From Actinomycetota bacterium (lineage in GTDB: Bacteria; Actinomycetota; Actinomycetes; Nanopelagicales; Nanopelagicaceae), in the NCBI GenBank assembly GCA_016870715.1, contig VGAL01000008.1, forward strand, positions 1 to 45,019: a DNA stretch of 45,019 nt, read 5' to 3'. The translations under genes were made by a program, and so were the position numbers. Positions 25,758-34,004 of the stretch are shown piece by piece. Every line of letters begins with the position of its first letter. Positions within the stretch are counted from its first letter, which is position 1. The notes below the pieces were generated by a model. That model did not search any database. It worked only from the letters and a program-made list of their open reading frames with translations, and was not told where the DNA came from.

Positions 25758-26676
25758 TTCTCAATTGGTAAATACTGTTCTTGGTCCCGTACCGGCTAAT
25801 CAACTTGGTTTAGTTCTCCCCCACGAACATCTCATCGTTGACACCTACGATGTTCGGCGGAGCGCGGAGATGGTCCTTCTTGAACCTGACACGATGGTGA
25901 AAGAGGTAGAACTCTTCAAAGCTGCTGGTGGCGGGACGATGGTAGATCAGACAATCTATGGCCTCCACCCTGAGCCCGATAAATTGGAGTACATCTCGAG
26001 GAAGACCGGGGTTCATATCGTCGCCGGAACTGGTTTCTATTGGGATGTCTATTACCCCGAATGGCTCCACTCGATGAGCACCGCTGATATCACCAAGAGA
26101 CTGGTTACTCACATAACTGAAGGCTTGCCAGGCACCTCAATCAAAGCGGGATTTATCGGCGAGCTTGGTACTCATCATCGCGCAATCAAACCGACTGAAA
26201 AGCGAGTCCTTGAAGCGGCAGCCCATGCACAAAAAGAGACCGGGGTTCCTATCGGAACGCATGCGCTCTTCACCGAAATTGGAATTGACCAATTAAATAT
26301 CTTGGAAGCCGCCGGTGCAGACCTTGATATCACCATTATCGGCCACTGTGATACAAATCGAGATTTGAATTACTCTCGCAAACTCCTCAAACGTGGAGTG
26401 TGGATTGCTTACGATGCTGTGGGTCAGTTCGATAAGCAAACAGATGAATTGCGTGCTCAATCCATTGTCACGCTCATTAATGAAGGTTATATAGAGAAGA
26501 TTTTGATCAGCACCGATATCGCCGCTCGCTCGAGGTTAGCGATTCATGGTGGTAATGGATATGCCCACCTAATCACACATTTTCTACCTAAACTTAAAGC
26601 TGCTGGTGTGACAGATGCGCAAATAAAAGTTTTAACTGAAGATAACCCACAGAAGATTCTCGCGGGAAAACGCTAG
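25750..26676 (+). CDS. Phosphotriesterase-family metal-dependent hydrolase
   Basis: A 308-residue amidohydrolase-superfamily TIM barrel. The metal ligands are visible: PHEHL (His25, His27), GFIGELGTH with Glu138 as bridging ligand, IGTHALF (His171), IIGHCDTN (His199) and ISTDIAAR (Asp256). Many phosphotriesterases use a carboxylated lysine at the bridge; a glutamate there is known in E. coli PHP and in some lactonase-like relatives, so this is probably not an organophosphate hydrolase. A lactone or ester of a sugar acid is a reasonable guess. It is translationally coupled to the ceramidase-like gene, and its end overlaps the convergent SDR gene by 4 bp. Confidence 0.9.
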   Translation: MTNSQLVNTVLGPVPANQLGLVLPHEHLIVDTYDVRRSAEMVLLEPDTMVKEVELFKAAGGGTMVDQTIYGLHPEPDKLEYISRKTGVHIVAGTGFYWDVYYPEWLHSMSTADITKRLVTHITEGLPGTSIKAGFIGELGTHHRAIKPTEKRVLEAAAHAQKETGVPIGTHALFTEIGIDQLNILEAAGADLDITIIGHCDTNRDLNYSRKLLKRGVWIAYDAVGQFDKQTDELRAQSIVTLINEGYIEKILISTDIAARSRLAIHGGNGYAHLITHFLPKLKAAGVTDAQIKVLTEDNPQKILAGKR

Positions 26677-27440
26677 TACATCAATCCGCCGCCGCTGACG
26701 TTAATCGTCGCGCCATGGATGAATGAAGCATTATCCGATGCAAGAAATAAAGTGGTTCTGGCGAGCTCTTCCGGCTCACCCATTCGTCGCAGCGGGCAGG
26801 CAGCGGCAGCATCAGCAACAATCTTTGAATCATTATCGACATGCTGCATAGGCGTGTTGATCTGCCCAGGCGCAATGACATTCACTCGAATCCCGTGCGG
26901 ACCAAATTGTCGTGCGAAACCTCGGGCAAGCGAGACGACGCCGCCCTTTGATGCCACATATGCATCAGAGCCCTTCATTGGCCCAATCATCCACGAAGAG
27001 GATGAAAAGTTAATGATTCGACCGGGAATCTTCTTGTCAATCATCACCTTTCCAACAGCACGATTGAGAAAGAAAGTGGCCCGTAAATTAACATCGAGTT
27101 GTACATCCCAATCATCTTCAGTCACCTCAAAGAGATCTTTCCGACGCAGATAGGCACCTATATGTGCAAGGACGAAGATACTTCCGTAGCGCTCATCTAC
27201 CTCTGCAACTAAGGCCTCACACCCTTTTACATCTTGGAGATCCAAGACTCGATACATATGGTCACCAGCAGGCATCTCTTTTTCAAGCGCCTTCAATCCC
27301 TCGCTATCTCGGGCAGTCGCACAAACTTTGAGGCCTTCGTTGGCAAAGAGCAGCGCAGTTGCTCTTCCGATGCCACTTGAGGCACCAGTCACTATCGCAA
27401 CTCTCCCGCGTAATCCTGCTCCTAGAGCCAGTTCGGACAT
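26673..27440 (-). CDS. Short-chain dehydrogenase/reductase (SDR 1)
   Basis: NAD(P)-dependent oxidoreductase of 255 residues with a Rossmann fold. The cofactor motif is VTGASSGIG near residues 18-26; the catalytic Ser-Tyr-Lys set appears as NFSSSSWM and DAYVASKGG; the C terminus is INVSGGGLMY. It strongly resembles SDR 2 (38740-39504), sharing a DDWDVQLDVNLRATFFLNRA-like block and the GGxLMY end, so the two are probably duplicates. It is the last gene of the operon that starts with the E1 beta gene, 3 bp after the DapB-like gene. The substrate is likely an alcohol or sugar-type polyol; unknown. Confidence 0.9.
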   Translation of the reverse strand: MSELALGAGLRGRVAIVTGASSGIGRATALLFANEGLKVCATARDSEGLKALEKEMPAGDHMYRVLDLQDVKGCEALVAEVDERYGSIFVLAHIGAYLRRKDLFEVTEDDWDVQLDVNLRATFFLNRAVGKVMIDKKIPGRIINFSSSSWMIGPMKGSDAYVASKGGVVSLARGFARQFGPHGIRVNVIAPGQINTPMQHVDNDSKIVADAAAACPLRRMGEPEELARTTLFLASDNASFIHGATINVSGGGLMY

Positions 27441-27443
27441 CGT

Positions 27444-28388
27444 TTATAAACCCTCTGGGAATGCAGGTTCCATATGTGCCACTGTGACCCATCCATCTGG
27501 CGCAGCCAAAATTCGCTGAATGGAATTTGCGACCATATTTTTCGACCCGACCTGTGAACCTATTCCTGGTTTGAGAGTGATTGTTTGAAAGACCTTCCCA
27601 TCTAGGGAAAGTTCGATTTCATCCATCGCGCTCTTGTTTATTCCTGCCAAATCGACATGGCCGTAGAAGTGGGAGACGAACCATGGTTTGCCATTCACTT
27701 TCGCGGTATAGGTTTGATTTACACCTGCGCTCTCTCCTGCGGCAATAACGAATCGGTTGGGTAGATCGATTTCATAATCGGTGATAAGGGGAAGTAATTC
27801 CTTATCAATGGAGTCGATCGTCAACCCCATGGCATCAGCAACTACAGTCATAGACTGCGGAAAGCCAGCGTGACCGAGGATCTCCTCTTCCTTGACTCGC
27901 TGGGCAAAGACTTCAGGGGTAAAACCCATCCCTAGTCGACGTAAGACTGTTCCGCCAAAACCTGAGATGTTGACCGTGCGACGTACCGCAACGGTGCAGC
28001 CTCGCGGGGCGGCGCCTAATAAGGTCAATACCAACGAGTCAAAAATCAATCCTGGATTAACACCCGTTCCAGCGATGCTCACCTGCCTTGATTTCGCCAG
28101 TGAATCGAGAGAGTCGGCGAGCGCTTTATCAACTGCCCACGGATAAGCGCACTCCTCTGAAGAAACCAGCACATGCGAACCACTCTCGACTGCTAATTGA
28201 ATATCTGCAGCAACATCTTTGAATTTAGTGGTGGTGGCGATGATGACCACATCCGCGCCGCTTGTAAGAGCGTTGCTGCGCTCACTTCGCCCGAAGACGC
28301 CTATGACTTTATGTTGAGGTACATCCTTGAGAATCTCTGCAACGGTGCTACCGAGTTGTCCGGCTCCATAAATCGCAACCGTTGCCAT
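27444..28388 (-). CDS. DapB-like NAD(P)-binding dehydrogenase (2,4-diaminopentanoate dehydrogenase-like)
   Basis: A 314-residue cytoplasmic protein with an N-terminal Rossmann domain (VAIYGAGQLGSTVAEIL, then GADVVIIATTTKFKDVAADI) and the segment SIAGTGVNPGLIFDSLVLTL, which is typical of the dihydrodipicolinate-reductase-like family that includes 2,4-diaminopentanoate dehydrogenase. True DapB is shorter and has different substrate motifs, so lysine synthesis is unlikely. The C-terminal part (VNGKPWFVSHFYGHVDLAG) has no motif I can name. Its place between the lipoyl protein and SDR 1 suggests a role with them, perhaps on an amino or oxo acid. Confidence 0.75.
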   Translation of the reverse strand: MATVAIYGAGQLGSTVAEILKDVPQHKVIGVFGRSERSNALTSGADVVIIATTTKFKDVAADIQLAVESGSHVLVSSEECAYPWAVDKALADSLDSLAKSRQVSIAGTGVNPGLIFDSLVLTLLGAAPRGCTVAVRRTVNISGFGGTVLRRLGMGFTPEVFAQRVKEEEILGHAGFPQSMTVVADAMGLTIDSIDKELLPLITDYEIDLPNRFVIAAGESAGVNQTYTAKVNGKPWFVSHFYGHVDLAGINKSAMDEIELSLDGKVFQTITLKPGIGSQVGSKNMVANSIQRILAAPDGWVTVAHMEPAFPEGL

Positions 28389-28397
28389 GAGTGTTGA

Positions 28398-28634
28398 TTA
28401 ACTCTCGCAAGTAGCGATTGGATCGCCAGTTTTAATCTCGTCGCCATCTTTGAAAAGTAATTCGACAATCTTCCCCGCGACGGGTGAAGGTACCTCGACA
28501 TTTGCCTTATCGGTCTCTACTTCCATTAACGATTCACCTACTGCGACCGTATCTCCTGGTTGCTTATGCCATGAAACAAGGTAGACCGAATCCACGGTAT
28601 CTCCCACGCGCGGCATCTTGATTGTCATCTTCAT
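28398..28634 (-). CDS. Free-standing lipoyl-domain protein
   Basis: A 78-residue protein consisting of one biotinyl/lipoyl domain: IKMPRVGDTVDSVYLVSWHKQPGDTVAVGE, the modified lysine Lys43 in VETDKANVEVPSP, and AGKIVELLFKDGDEIKTGDPIA. DKA around the lysine is the lipoyl form rather than the biotin MKM form. It has no E3-binding domain and no E2 acyltransferase domain. It follows the E1 alpha gene by 28 bp and precedes the DapB-like gene, so it probably carries the acyl or reducing group from this E1 enzyme to an unlinked partner. Two Met codons are possible starts. Confidence 0.9.
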   Translation of the reverse strand: MKMTIKMPRVGDTVDSVYLVSWHKQPGDTVAVGESLMEVETDKANVEVPSPVAGKIVELLFKDGDEIKTGDPIATCES

Positions 28635-28662
28635 CGGACTAGCTCTCCCTAGTTAAATCGAA

Positions 28663-29646
28663 TTACTTAGTGAAAACATTTTCAAACATTGAGGCAACGG
28701 TTGGGTCTGGCGCGGCTTGGCAGGTTGCCACCACACCTTCAATGGTCTTGGTCATATCAGCACGCATCTTCTCGATCTTTGCTGAATCGAGGAGCCCGCG
28801 CTTTACCAAATCTTCCTCCGTCAACTTAATGGGATCGCGCTCCATCCACTTCTCTAATTCACCTTCAGGGCGATAGAGAGCCTTATCTGCGCGAGAATGT
28901 CCTGCGAAGCGATAGGTCTTTGCCTCTATCAACGTGGGTCCGCCTCCGCTACGAGCGCGGTCGACTGCCTCTTTAATTCCCTTACGTGTTGCATGGACAT
29001 CCATTCCATCAACTGCGTAATGAGCCATCTTGTAGCTATCGGCACGCATATGGAGATCCTCGAGTGGAGTGGTCTTATCAATTCGACTGTACTCGCCATA
29101 GACGTTGTTATCGCAGATAAAAATCACCGGCAATTTCCAAATTGCAGCGAGGTTCAATCCCTCATGGAAAGCGCCAATATTTGTTGCGCCATCACCAAAT
29201 ACCGCAACGCCGACGTTATCTTGGCCAAGTAGTTGATATGCCAATCCAGCGCCTGCTGCAATGGGAATGCCACCACCAACGATTGCAGATGTTGGCAGAA
29301 GTCCCAGAGTCATATCGGCTAGATGCATTGAGCCGCCAACGCCGCCACAGCATCCAATGGTCTTACCCATGATTTCGCCTAGTACAGATTCAGGGGTAAG
29401 CCCAAGTGCAAGAGCGATTCCATGGCCACGGTAGGTGGCCATAACGGTGTCAGTAGGTCGCAACTCAGCAGCGAGTGCAATATCTAGCGCCTCTTGTCCC
29501 AAACAAAGGTGTGTTGTTCCACGGATCAAACCTGCGGCGAAGAGCCCATTGATTTGATTTTCAAATTCTCTGATTTCGAGCATTCGCTCATAACCAGCAA
29601 CCTCATCTGTTTGAACAGCTTTGCGACGTTCGAGTTGAATACTCAT
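28663..29646 (-). CDS. 2-oxoacid (pyruvate/acetoin) dehydrogenase E1 component, alpha subunit
   Basis: Thiamine-diphosphate enzyme subunit, 327 residues from the ATG at 29646. That ATG overlaps the E1 beta stop (TAATG) and has GGAGGGG 8 nt upstream, so I discard earlier in-frame starts. Motifs are RGTTHLCLGQEA, TYRGHGIALALG, GGVGGSMHLAD, the ThDP motif VFGDGATNIGAFHEGLNLAAIWKLPVIFICDNN with a long match to AcoA/PdhA, and FAGHSRADKALYR. The size and motifs fit the heterotetrameric E1 of acetoin or pyruvate dehydrogenases. No E2 or E3 gene is in the window; only a free lipoyl domain follows. Confidence 0.93.
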   Translation of the reverse strand: MSIQLERRKAVQTDEVAGYERMLEIREFENQINGLFAAGLIRGTTHLCLGQEALDIALAAELRPTDTVMATYRGHGIALALGLTPESVLGEIMGKTIGCCGGVGGSMHLADMTLGLLPTSAIVGGGIPIAAGAGLAYQLLGQDNVGVAVFGDGATNIGAFHEGLNLAAIWKLPVIFICDNNVYGEYSRIDKTTPLEDLHMRADSYKMAHYAVDGMDVHATRKGIKEAVDRARSGGGPTLIEAKTYRFAGHSRADKALYRPEGELEKWMERDPIKLTEEDLVKRGLLDSAKIEKMRADMTKTIEGVVATCQAAPDPTVASMFENVFTK

Positions 29647-30653
29647 TATTTCAACCCCTCCATTTCCCACCAGGTTTTCGGAGTCTTGCCAGTTGCGATT
29701 ACCTCTTTAAGTTGTCGAGCGACATCATCTTTTGTAGGGATATAGCGGGTCTCTAGCGGGCCGCTATATGGCACTGGAATATCTGGAGAGGTGATGCGGA
29801 ACGGCGCTGCTTTTAACTCGCTAAATAATGCAGATGTCGTCGCAGCAACGATTTCACTTCCCCAACCGCCACTGAGTGGAGCCTCTTCAACAACCACGAG
29901 TCGACCAGTCTTCTTTACTGAGTTCAGAACTGTCACTCGATCCCAAGGAATGATGGTGGCTAAATCGATGAGTGCAGCATTTACGCCGGACTCTTCGATT
30001 GCTGCTCTGCACACATCGACCATCTGGCCAGAGGTAACAATCGTGATATCTGTTCCATCGCGCAATACTCGAGCTTTTCCAATTTCTATCTTCAGATTCT
30101 TATCGACTTCGCCACGCTTTGCGTAGAGAATTCGCGGCTCAAGAATCACTACTGGATCTGGATCTTGAATCGCTGCTCGTGTAAGTGAATAGGCAGCCTG
30201 GGCATCGCTAAGCATGATGAGTTTGAGACCTGGCGTTGCAGTGAACCAATTCTCAAGAGTCTGTGAATGCTGGCTACCAAAACCTAATCCTGATCCACAC
30301 GAGGCGCGGACAACCATGGGAACAGATAATTTTCCGTTGGAGAGGTAGCGCATCTTTGCCGCTTCAGTGACTACCTGGTCCAGCGCGACTCCAAGAAATT
30401 CAATGAACATAATTTCGACAACAGGTTTTGCTCCCAAGATTGCCGCGCCAACTGCCGCGCCAGTGAAACCCATTTCTGAGATGGGCGTATCGCGAACGCG
30501 CACTGGGCCAAACTCAGCGAGTAAACCCTCGGAAGTTTTAAAAGGGCCCTCTGCTTCGGCTACATCTTCGCCGAAGAGCATCACGGTGGGATCACTTCGC
30601 ATTTCATCGGCAAGCGCATTGACGATCGCCTGTCGAAATTGCATTGCAGCCAT
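29646..30653 (-). CDS. 2-oxoacid (pyruvate/acetoin) dehydrogenase E1 component, beta subunit
   Basis: Partner of the alpha subunit, 335 residues. It has the opening MQFRQAIVNALADEMRSDPTVMLFGEDVAE, VRDTPISEMGFTGAAVGAA, EIMFIEFLGVALDQVV, GSGLGFGSQHSQTLENWF, and the C-terminal transketolase domain with LIDLATIIPWD and VVEEAPLSGGWGSEI. The start at 30653 (MAAMQF) has GGAGG 7 nt upstream, which rules out the earlier in-frame start. It is the first gene of a five-gene operon: E1 beta, E1 alpha, lipoyl domain, DapB-like, SDR 1. A promoter (TTGACG-18-TACCCT) lies in the gap to the divergent CoA-transferase. Confidence 0.93.
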   Translation of the reverse strand: MAAMQFRQAIVNALADEMRSDPTVMLFGEDVAEAEGPFKTSEGLLAEFGPVRVRDTPISEMGFTGAAVGAAILGAKPVVEIMFIEFLGVALDQVVTEAAKMRYLSNGKLSVPMVVRASCGSGLGFGSQHSQTLENWFTATPGLKLIMLSDAQAAYSLTRAAIQDPDPVVILEPRILYAKRGEVDKNLKIEIGKARVLRDGTDITIVTSGQMVDVCRAAIEESGVNAALIDLATIIPWDRVTVLNSVKKTGRLVVVEEAPLSGGWGSEIVAATTSALFSELKAAPFRITSPDIPVPYSGPLETRYIPTKDDVARQLKEVIATGKTPKTWWEMEGLK

Positions 30654-30707
30654 TAAAAGCCTCCAGGTCTGCCTTCTACAACCCAACGGGAGCGGGGCTG
30701 GAATCGT

Positions 30708-30742
30708 TTGCTAGGGTATTGACCCACGAGCAACCCCGTCAA
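30708..30742. promoter_or_regulatory. Divergent promoters sharing a -10 and a dyad
   Basis: On the minus strand CGTCAA (30737-30742) and AGGGTA (30713-30718) read as TTGACG and TACCCT with an 18-nt spacer. On the plus strand TAGGGT at 30712-30717, preceded by TG and one base, is an extended -10. The same seven bases therefore serve both directions. TTGCT (30708-30712) and AGCAA (30729-30733) form an outer dyad, and GGGT/ACCC an inner one, as expected for an operator. Confidence 0.45.
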
Positions 30743-30751
30743 GGAGTGGCC

Positions 30752-31876
30752 ATGTCGGCTTCATCACCAGCGCTACCTCTGGCTGGAATTCGCGTGCTCG
30801 ATGCCACCTCCAATATCGCCGGACCTTTTGGTGGCGCGGTGCTGGCAGACCTTGGTGCCGATGTCCTGAAAATTGAAACTCCAGTGGGCGATCCCTCGCG
30901 CTCGATGTCACCTCTAGATGGAGATCGTTCCGCATATTTTCATATCGTCAATCGAAATAAAGATGTTGAGGCCATCGATTTGAAATCTAGCGTTGGAAAG
31001 AAGCGACTTGATGAATTGCTTGCTGACGCCGATGTCTTCCTCACAAATTTTCTCCCGGATCGCCTTAAGGCTCTCGATTTGGATCCAGATTCGCTCCTTT
31101 CCACATATCCCCGTTTGATTTTTGGAAATCTCTCTTCTTATGGAACCAGTGGACCCGATGCTGCCGCACCTGGCTATGACGCCACAGTGCAAGCACGGAC
31201 CGGAATCATGCACGTTACTGGAGAACCCGATGGCAATCCCGTGCGCGCAGGGGTCTCTGTCCTCGATGTTGGTGGTGGCATGTGGTTAGCGATCGGAGTT
31301 CTAGCGGCGCTCGTTGAACGACACTCAACGGGAAAAGGCAAGGTTGTCGAAACCTCTCTTTATGAAACTGGCGCTACGTGGGTGAGTTATCACGTATCAG
31401 CCGAGCAGCTCACCGGTGCTCCTTCTGTGCGATCGGGAAGTGGCCACCCAGCTTTCTCCCCCTACGGAATTTTCACAACCGGATCGGGAACTATCTGCAT
31501 TGGAGTAGGTAACAACAACATCTTTGCCAAACTCTGCACTCTGATTGAACGAACAGACCTCATCGATAATCCCAAGTATGCAGTCAATGTTGATCGAGTG
31601 AAGAATGCGACTGAACTCAAGGGAGAGATTGAGCAGGCGCTGGTCACTCATGACGCTCGCTATTGGGCAGAGCTCTTGGGGCGCAATGGCGTTCCTGCAG
31701 ATCGGGTTGCACTCCCCGAAGAGTTACAGAGCGATGCTCAAGGTCGTGCCATTGACCTTCTCCTTGACTATCCAGATAGCCAGTCGAAAGTGAAGAAGAT
31801 TCCAGGATTACCGTTGCGCTTCAATGGAAAACGGCCCCCCATTCGGAAGGCCGCTCCCCATAAAGACGAGAAATAA
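30752..31876 (+). CDS. Class III CoA-transferase (CaiB/BaiF family)
   Basis: Moves CoA between carboxylic acids in the cytoplasm. The 374-residue protein opens LPLAGIRVLDATSNIAGPFGGAVLADLGADVLKIETP, continues with GDPSRSMSP, NRNKDVEAIDLKS, ADVFLTNFLP, SYGTSGPDAAAPGYDATVQARTGI, and has Asp172 in SVLDVGGGMW, the residue that carries the covalent intermediate in formyl-CoA transferase. The ATG at 30752 has AAGGAG 6 nt upstream; earlier in-frame codons run into the promoter region. It faces the E1 operon across a shared regulatory gap. The donor and acceptor acids are unknown. Confidence 0.92.
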   Translation: MSASSPALPLAGIRVLDATSNIAGPFGGAVLADLGADVLKIETPVGDPSRSMSPLDGDRSAYFHIVNRNKDVEAIDLKSSVGKKRLDELLADADVFLTNFLPDRLKALDLDPDSLLSTYPRLIFGNLSSYGTSGPDAAAPGYDATVQARTGIMHVTGEPDGNPVRAGVSVLDVGGGMWLAIGVLAALVERHSTGKGKVVETSLYETGATWVSYHVSAEQLTGAPSVRSGSGHPAFSPYGIFTTGSGTICIGVGNNNIFAKLCTLIERTDLIDNPKYAVNVDRVKNATELKGEIEQALVTHDARYWAELLGRNGVPADRVALPEELQSDAQGRAIDLLLDYPDSQSKVKKIPGLPLRFNGKRPPIRKAAPHKDEK

Positions 31877-31879
31877 GCT

Positions 31880-33013
31880 CTAGAACTTCTGACGATACTT
31901 ATCGATTACCTCATCGATGATTTCGATACCTAGTCCTGGTTTACCCAAAGGCGGATAGACCCATCCTTCTGAGTGACCAAAAGGCTCTTTCACAAGATCA
32001 TGCTGCATTGGATTGCGCAAAGGCTTAAATTCAAAGAGTCGGAATGCGGCGCTGCTAAATGAAACAGCCAAGCTCGCAGCGGAGATAATCGCTGACGACC
32101 ATGCATGCGCATTCGCGGTCCGCTTATAGGCCTCGACACGCTCGGCAGCCTTCTTGAATCCAGTGATTCCTTCAGCGCGACCAGGGTCGATACCAAAGAC
32201 ATCACATGTTCCAGTCTTGAGAATTTCTTCAAAGCCAGCGACCTGCCACTCACGCTCACCATAGGCGATGAGCGTCTTCGTCTTGGCACGTAAATCTGCA
32301 TAGCCTTGTGGATCCCAGGCGCCCAGTGGCTCTTCGATCCAATCAATGTTGTAATCATCAAATGCCTGGACTCGCTTCACGGCAGTTGCGACATCCCATT
32401 TGATGGCATAGCCAAGATCAATCATGATCATCTTCTCTTCGCCAAGGGTCTCGCGCATGGTCTTCACATATTCAACATCACGGTTATGTTCGTAGCCCAG
32501 ATAGGCGTTACCGCGTTTTCCGAAGCCGACTTTCATGCCTTGCAATCCTTGATCCATCCAGGTCTTTGCCTCTTCAGCCATCTTCTTGATATCCGAGTCA
32601 TGGGCATGACCGGAGGCGATTGCTGGAAGTCGATCGTGAACTGGACCACCAAGTAGTTCCAGGACGCTGGTGTTGAGCGCCTTACCTTTCAGATCCCAGA
32701 GCGCGATATCAATCGCAGAAATTGCATACGAGGCGATGCCGCCTCGATAGCCGTACCACCAGGCACGTTCTTTCAAAGAACGCCAAATAGCGATGTTGTT
32801 GATGGGGTCTTTACCAATCAAATAATCCTCAGCCAAACCATTGATGAGCGCCGCGACCGGTGCATTTGCTTCTTTAAATTGTGTGATGGATTCACCCCAA
32901 CCCTCGAGCCCGTCATCCGTGGTGATCTTTACAAGGCAGAGATAGCGCTCAGCATTGAAGTCATTTGGCTCTGGGTATGCAACGGGAATCGGCTCAACCT
33001 TCACAATTTTCAT
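31880..33013 (-). CDS. Enolase-superfamily acid-sugar dehydratase (mandelate racemase group)
   Basis: A 377-residue TIM-barrel enzyme with the capping domain at the N terminus. Metal ligands fit Asp199 (MIDLGY), Glu227/228 (WIEEPL) and Glu253 (YGERE). The His-Asp pair is Asp276 (FGIDPGRAEG) and His303 (NAHAWSSA). In the second-strand motif only the first lysine is seen (Lys161 in GMKVGFG); the usual second lysine of KxK is a glycine. This pattern suggests a dehydratase for a sugar acid rather than a racemase. AAGGAG lies upstream of the ATG. It sits head-to-head with the lactonase-like gene, whose product would be its natural substrate. Confidence 0.88.
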   Translation of the reverse strand: MKIVKVEPIPVAYPEPNDFNAERYLCLVKITTDDGLEGWGESITQFKEANAPVAALINGLAEDYLIGKDPINNIAIWRSLKERAWWYGYRGGIASYAISAIDIALWDLKGKALNTSVLELLGGPVHDRLPAIASGHAHDSDIKKMAEEAKTWMDQGLQGMKVGFGKRGNAYLGYEHNRDVEYVKTMRETLGEEKMIMIDLGYAIKWDVATAVKRVQAFDDYNIDWIEEPLGAWDPQGYADLRAKTKTLIAYGEREWQVAGFEEILKTGTCDVFGIDPGRAEGITGFKKAAERVEAYKRTANAHAWSSAIISAASLAVSFSSAAFRLFEFKPLRNPMQHDLVKEPFGHSEGWVYPPLGKPGLGIEIIDEVIDKYRQKF

Positions 33014-33062
33014 AGGGTCTTCTCCTTGGCTGTATTTGGCAGTAACTTAGGGGCGAAGACGC

Positions 33063-33075
33063 ACTTGTCGCAAGT
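33063..33075. promoter_or_regulatory. Candidate operator between the dehydratase and lactonase-like genes
   Basis: ACTTG (33063-33067) and CAAGT (33071-33075) form a 5-bp inverted repeat with a TCG centre, in the 100-bp divergent gap. The size and CG centre resemble sites of LacI-family regulators, one of which is encoded at the right end. I found no second copy in the other island promoters. Confidence 0.25.
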
Positions 33076-33113
33076 ACTCGAATTTCTCATCACAGAAAGA
33101 AAGGCGCTCGTCC

Positions 33114-33998
33114 ATGGCTAAGCAAATTCCAATTATTGATACCCACGCTCACTTCTACGATTTCAGCCATCCCGAACTTAAGTGGGTCTGGTTGGAGCGT
33201 GATTTCATCCATCCAATTCTTGGGAATATCGATCCAATCAAGGCACCCTTATATGTTGTCGAAAATTTCCACGCTGAATCTCGATTTGCTGGAGTTGAAG
33301 GCGTCGTACACGTACAGGCTGCAATAGGTTCACCTGATCCAGTGACTGAAACTATTTGGCTCACCGAAATGAATAAGAAGTCACCCATTCCGATTCGAAT
33401 CGTCGCCGATAGCGATTTGGGTAGCCCGAATGCAATTGCCCAACTTGAACGTCACGCTCAATCCAAGCTATTTGTCGGAATTCGTGATTTCAAGGCTGAG
33501 CCGATGCTTGCAGCAAAAGAGGTTAATCCAAATTACGAAGCCTCTCTCAAATGGATGGCGAAGAAGAAGATTGTTTTTGACCTCGATTGCGAATGGCAAA
33601 ACATGGGTGAGGCGCGCAAATTAGCCGACCGCCATCCTGATCTTCCTATTGTTCTCCAGCACATCGGTTTTCCGCGTAAGCGCACTAATGCTTATTTCGA
33701 GAATTGGAAGAAGGCTGTTAAAGATCTCGCTAAGGCCGATAACGTCACTATGAAAATCTCCGGCGTTGCCATGACCGATCCGCATTTCTCAAAGAAGTCT
33801 CTCAAGCCATGGGTTGAAACCTGCTTGAAGGCTTTTGGAGCAGACCGATGTGTAATTGGATCAAACTGGCCTGTTGATCGCCTATTCAGTTCTTACGATG
33901 TCATCATGGACTTGTACCGCGAATACATTGAGAAACTCTCCACCTCTGAGCAGAAGAAGATCCTGCATAAGAATGCAGTAAAGCTCTACAAGTTCTAA
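33114..33998 (+). CDS. Amidohydrolase, COG3618-type sugar lactonase-like
   Basis: Metal-dependent hydrolase of 294 residues with IIDTHAHFYDF (His11, His13) at the start of the barrel, GVVHVQAAIG, LQHIGFPRK and IGSNWPVDRLF with the late Asp. These match the amidohydrolase family that includes L-rhamnono-, L-fucono- and related 1,4-lactonases, and 2-pyrone-4,6-dicarboxylate hydrolase more distantly. In sugar oxidation pathways a lactonase acts between a sugar 1-dehydrogenase and an enolase-family dehydratase, both of which occur in this island. The specific sugar is unknown. GAAAGG about 10 nt before the ATG is a modest ribosome site. Confidence 0.85.
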   Translation: MAKQIPIIDTHAHFYDFSHPELKWVWLERDFIHPILGNIDPIKAPLYVVENFHAESRFAGVEGVVHVQAAIGSPDPVTETIWLTEMNKKSPIPIRIVADSDLGSPNAIAQLERHAQSKLFVGIRDFKAEPMLAAKEVNPNYEASLKWMAKKKIVFDLDCEWQNMGEARKLADRHPDLPIVLQHIGFPRKRTNAYFENWKKAVKDLAKADNVTMKISGVAMTDPHFSKKSLKPWVETCLKAFGADRCVIGSNWPVDRLFSSYDVIMDLYREYIEKLSTSEQKKILHKNAVKLYKF

Positions 33999-34004
33999 GC
34001 GGCT

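Noticed and set aside
27444-28388. Lysine-pathway dihydrodipicolinate reductase
   Set aside because: It is longer than DapB and the GTGVNPG segment fits the diaminopentanoate-dehydrogenase-like group; no lysine genes are nearby.
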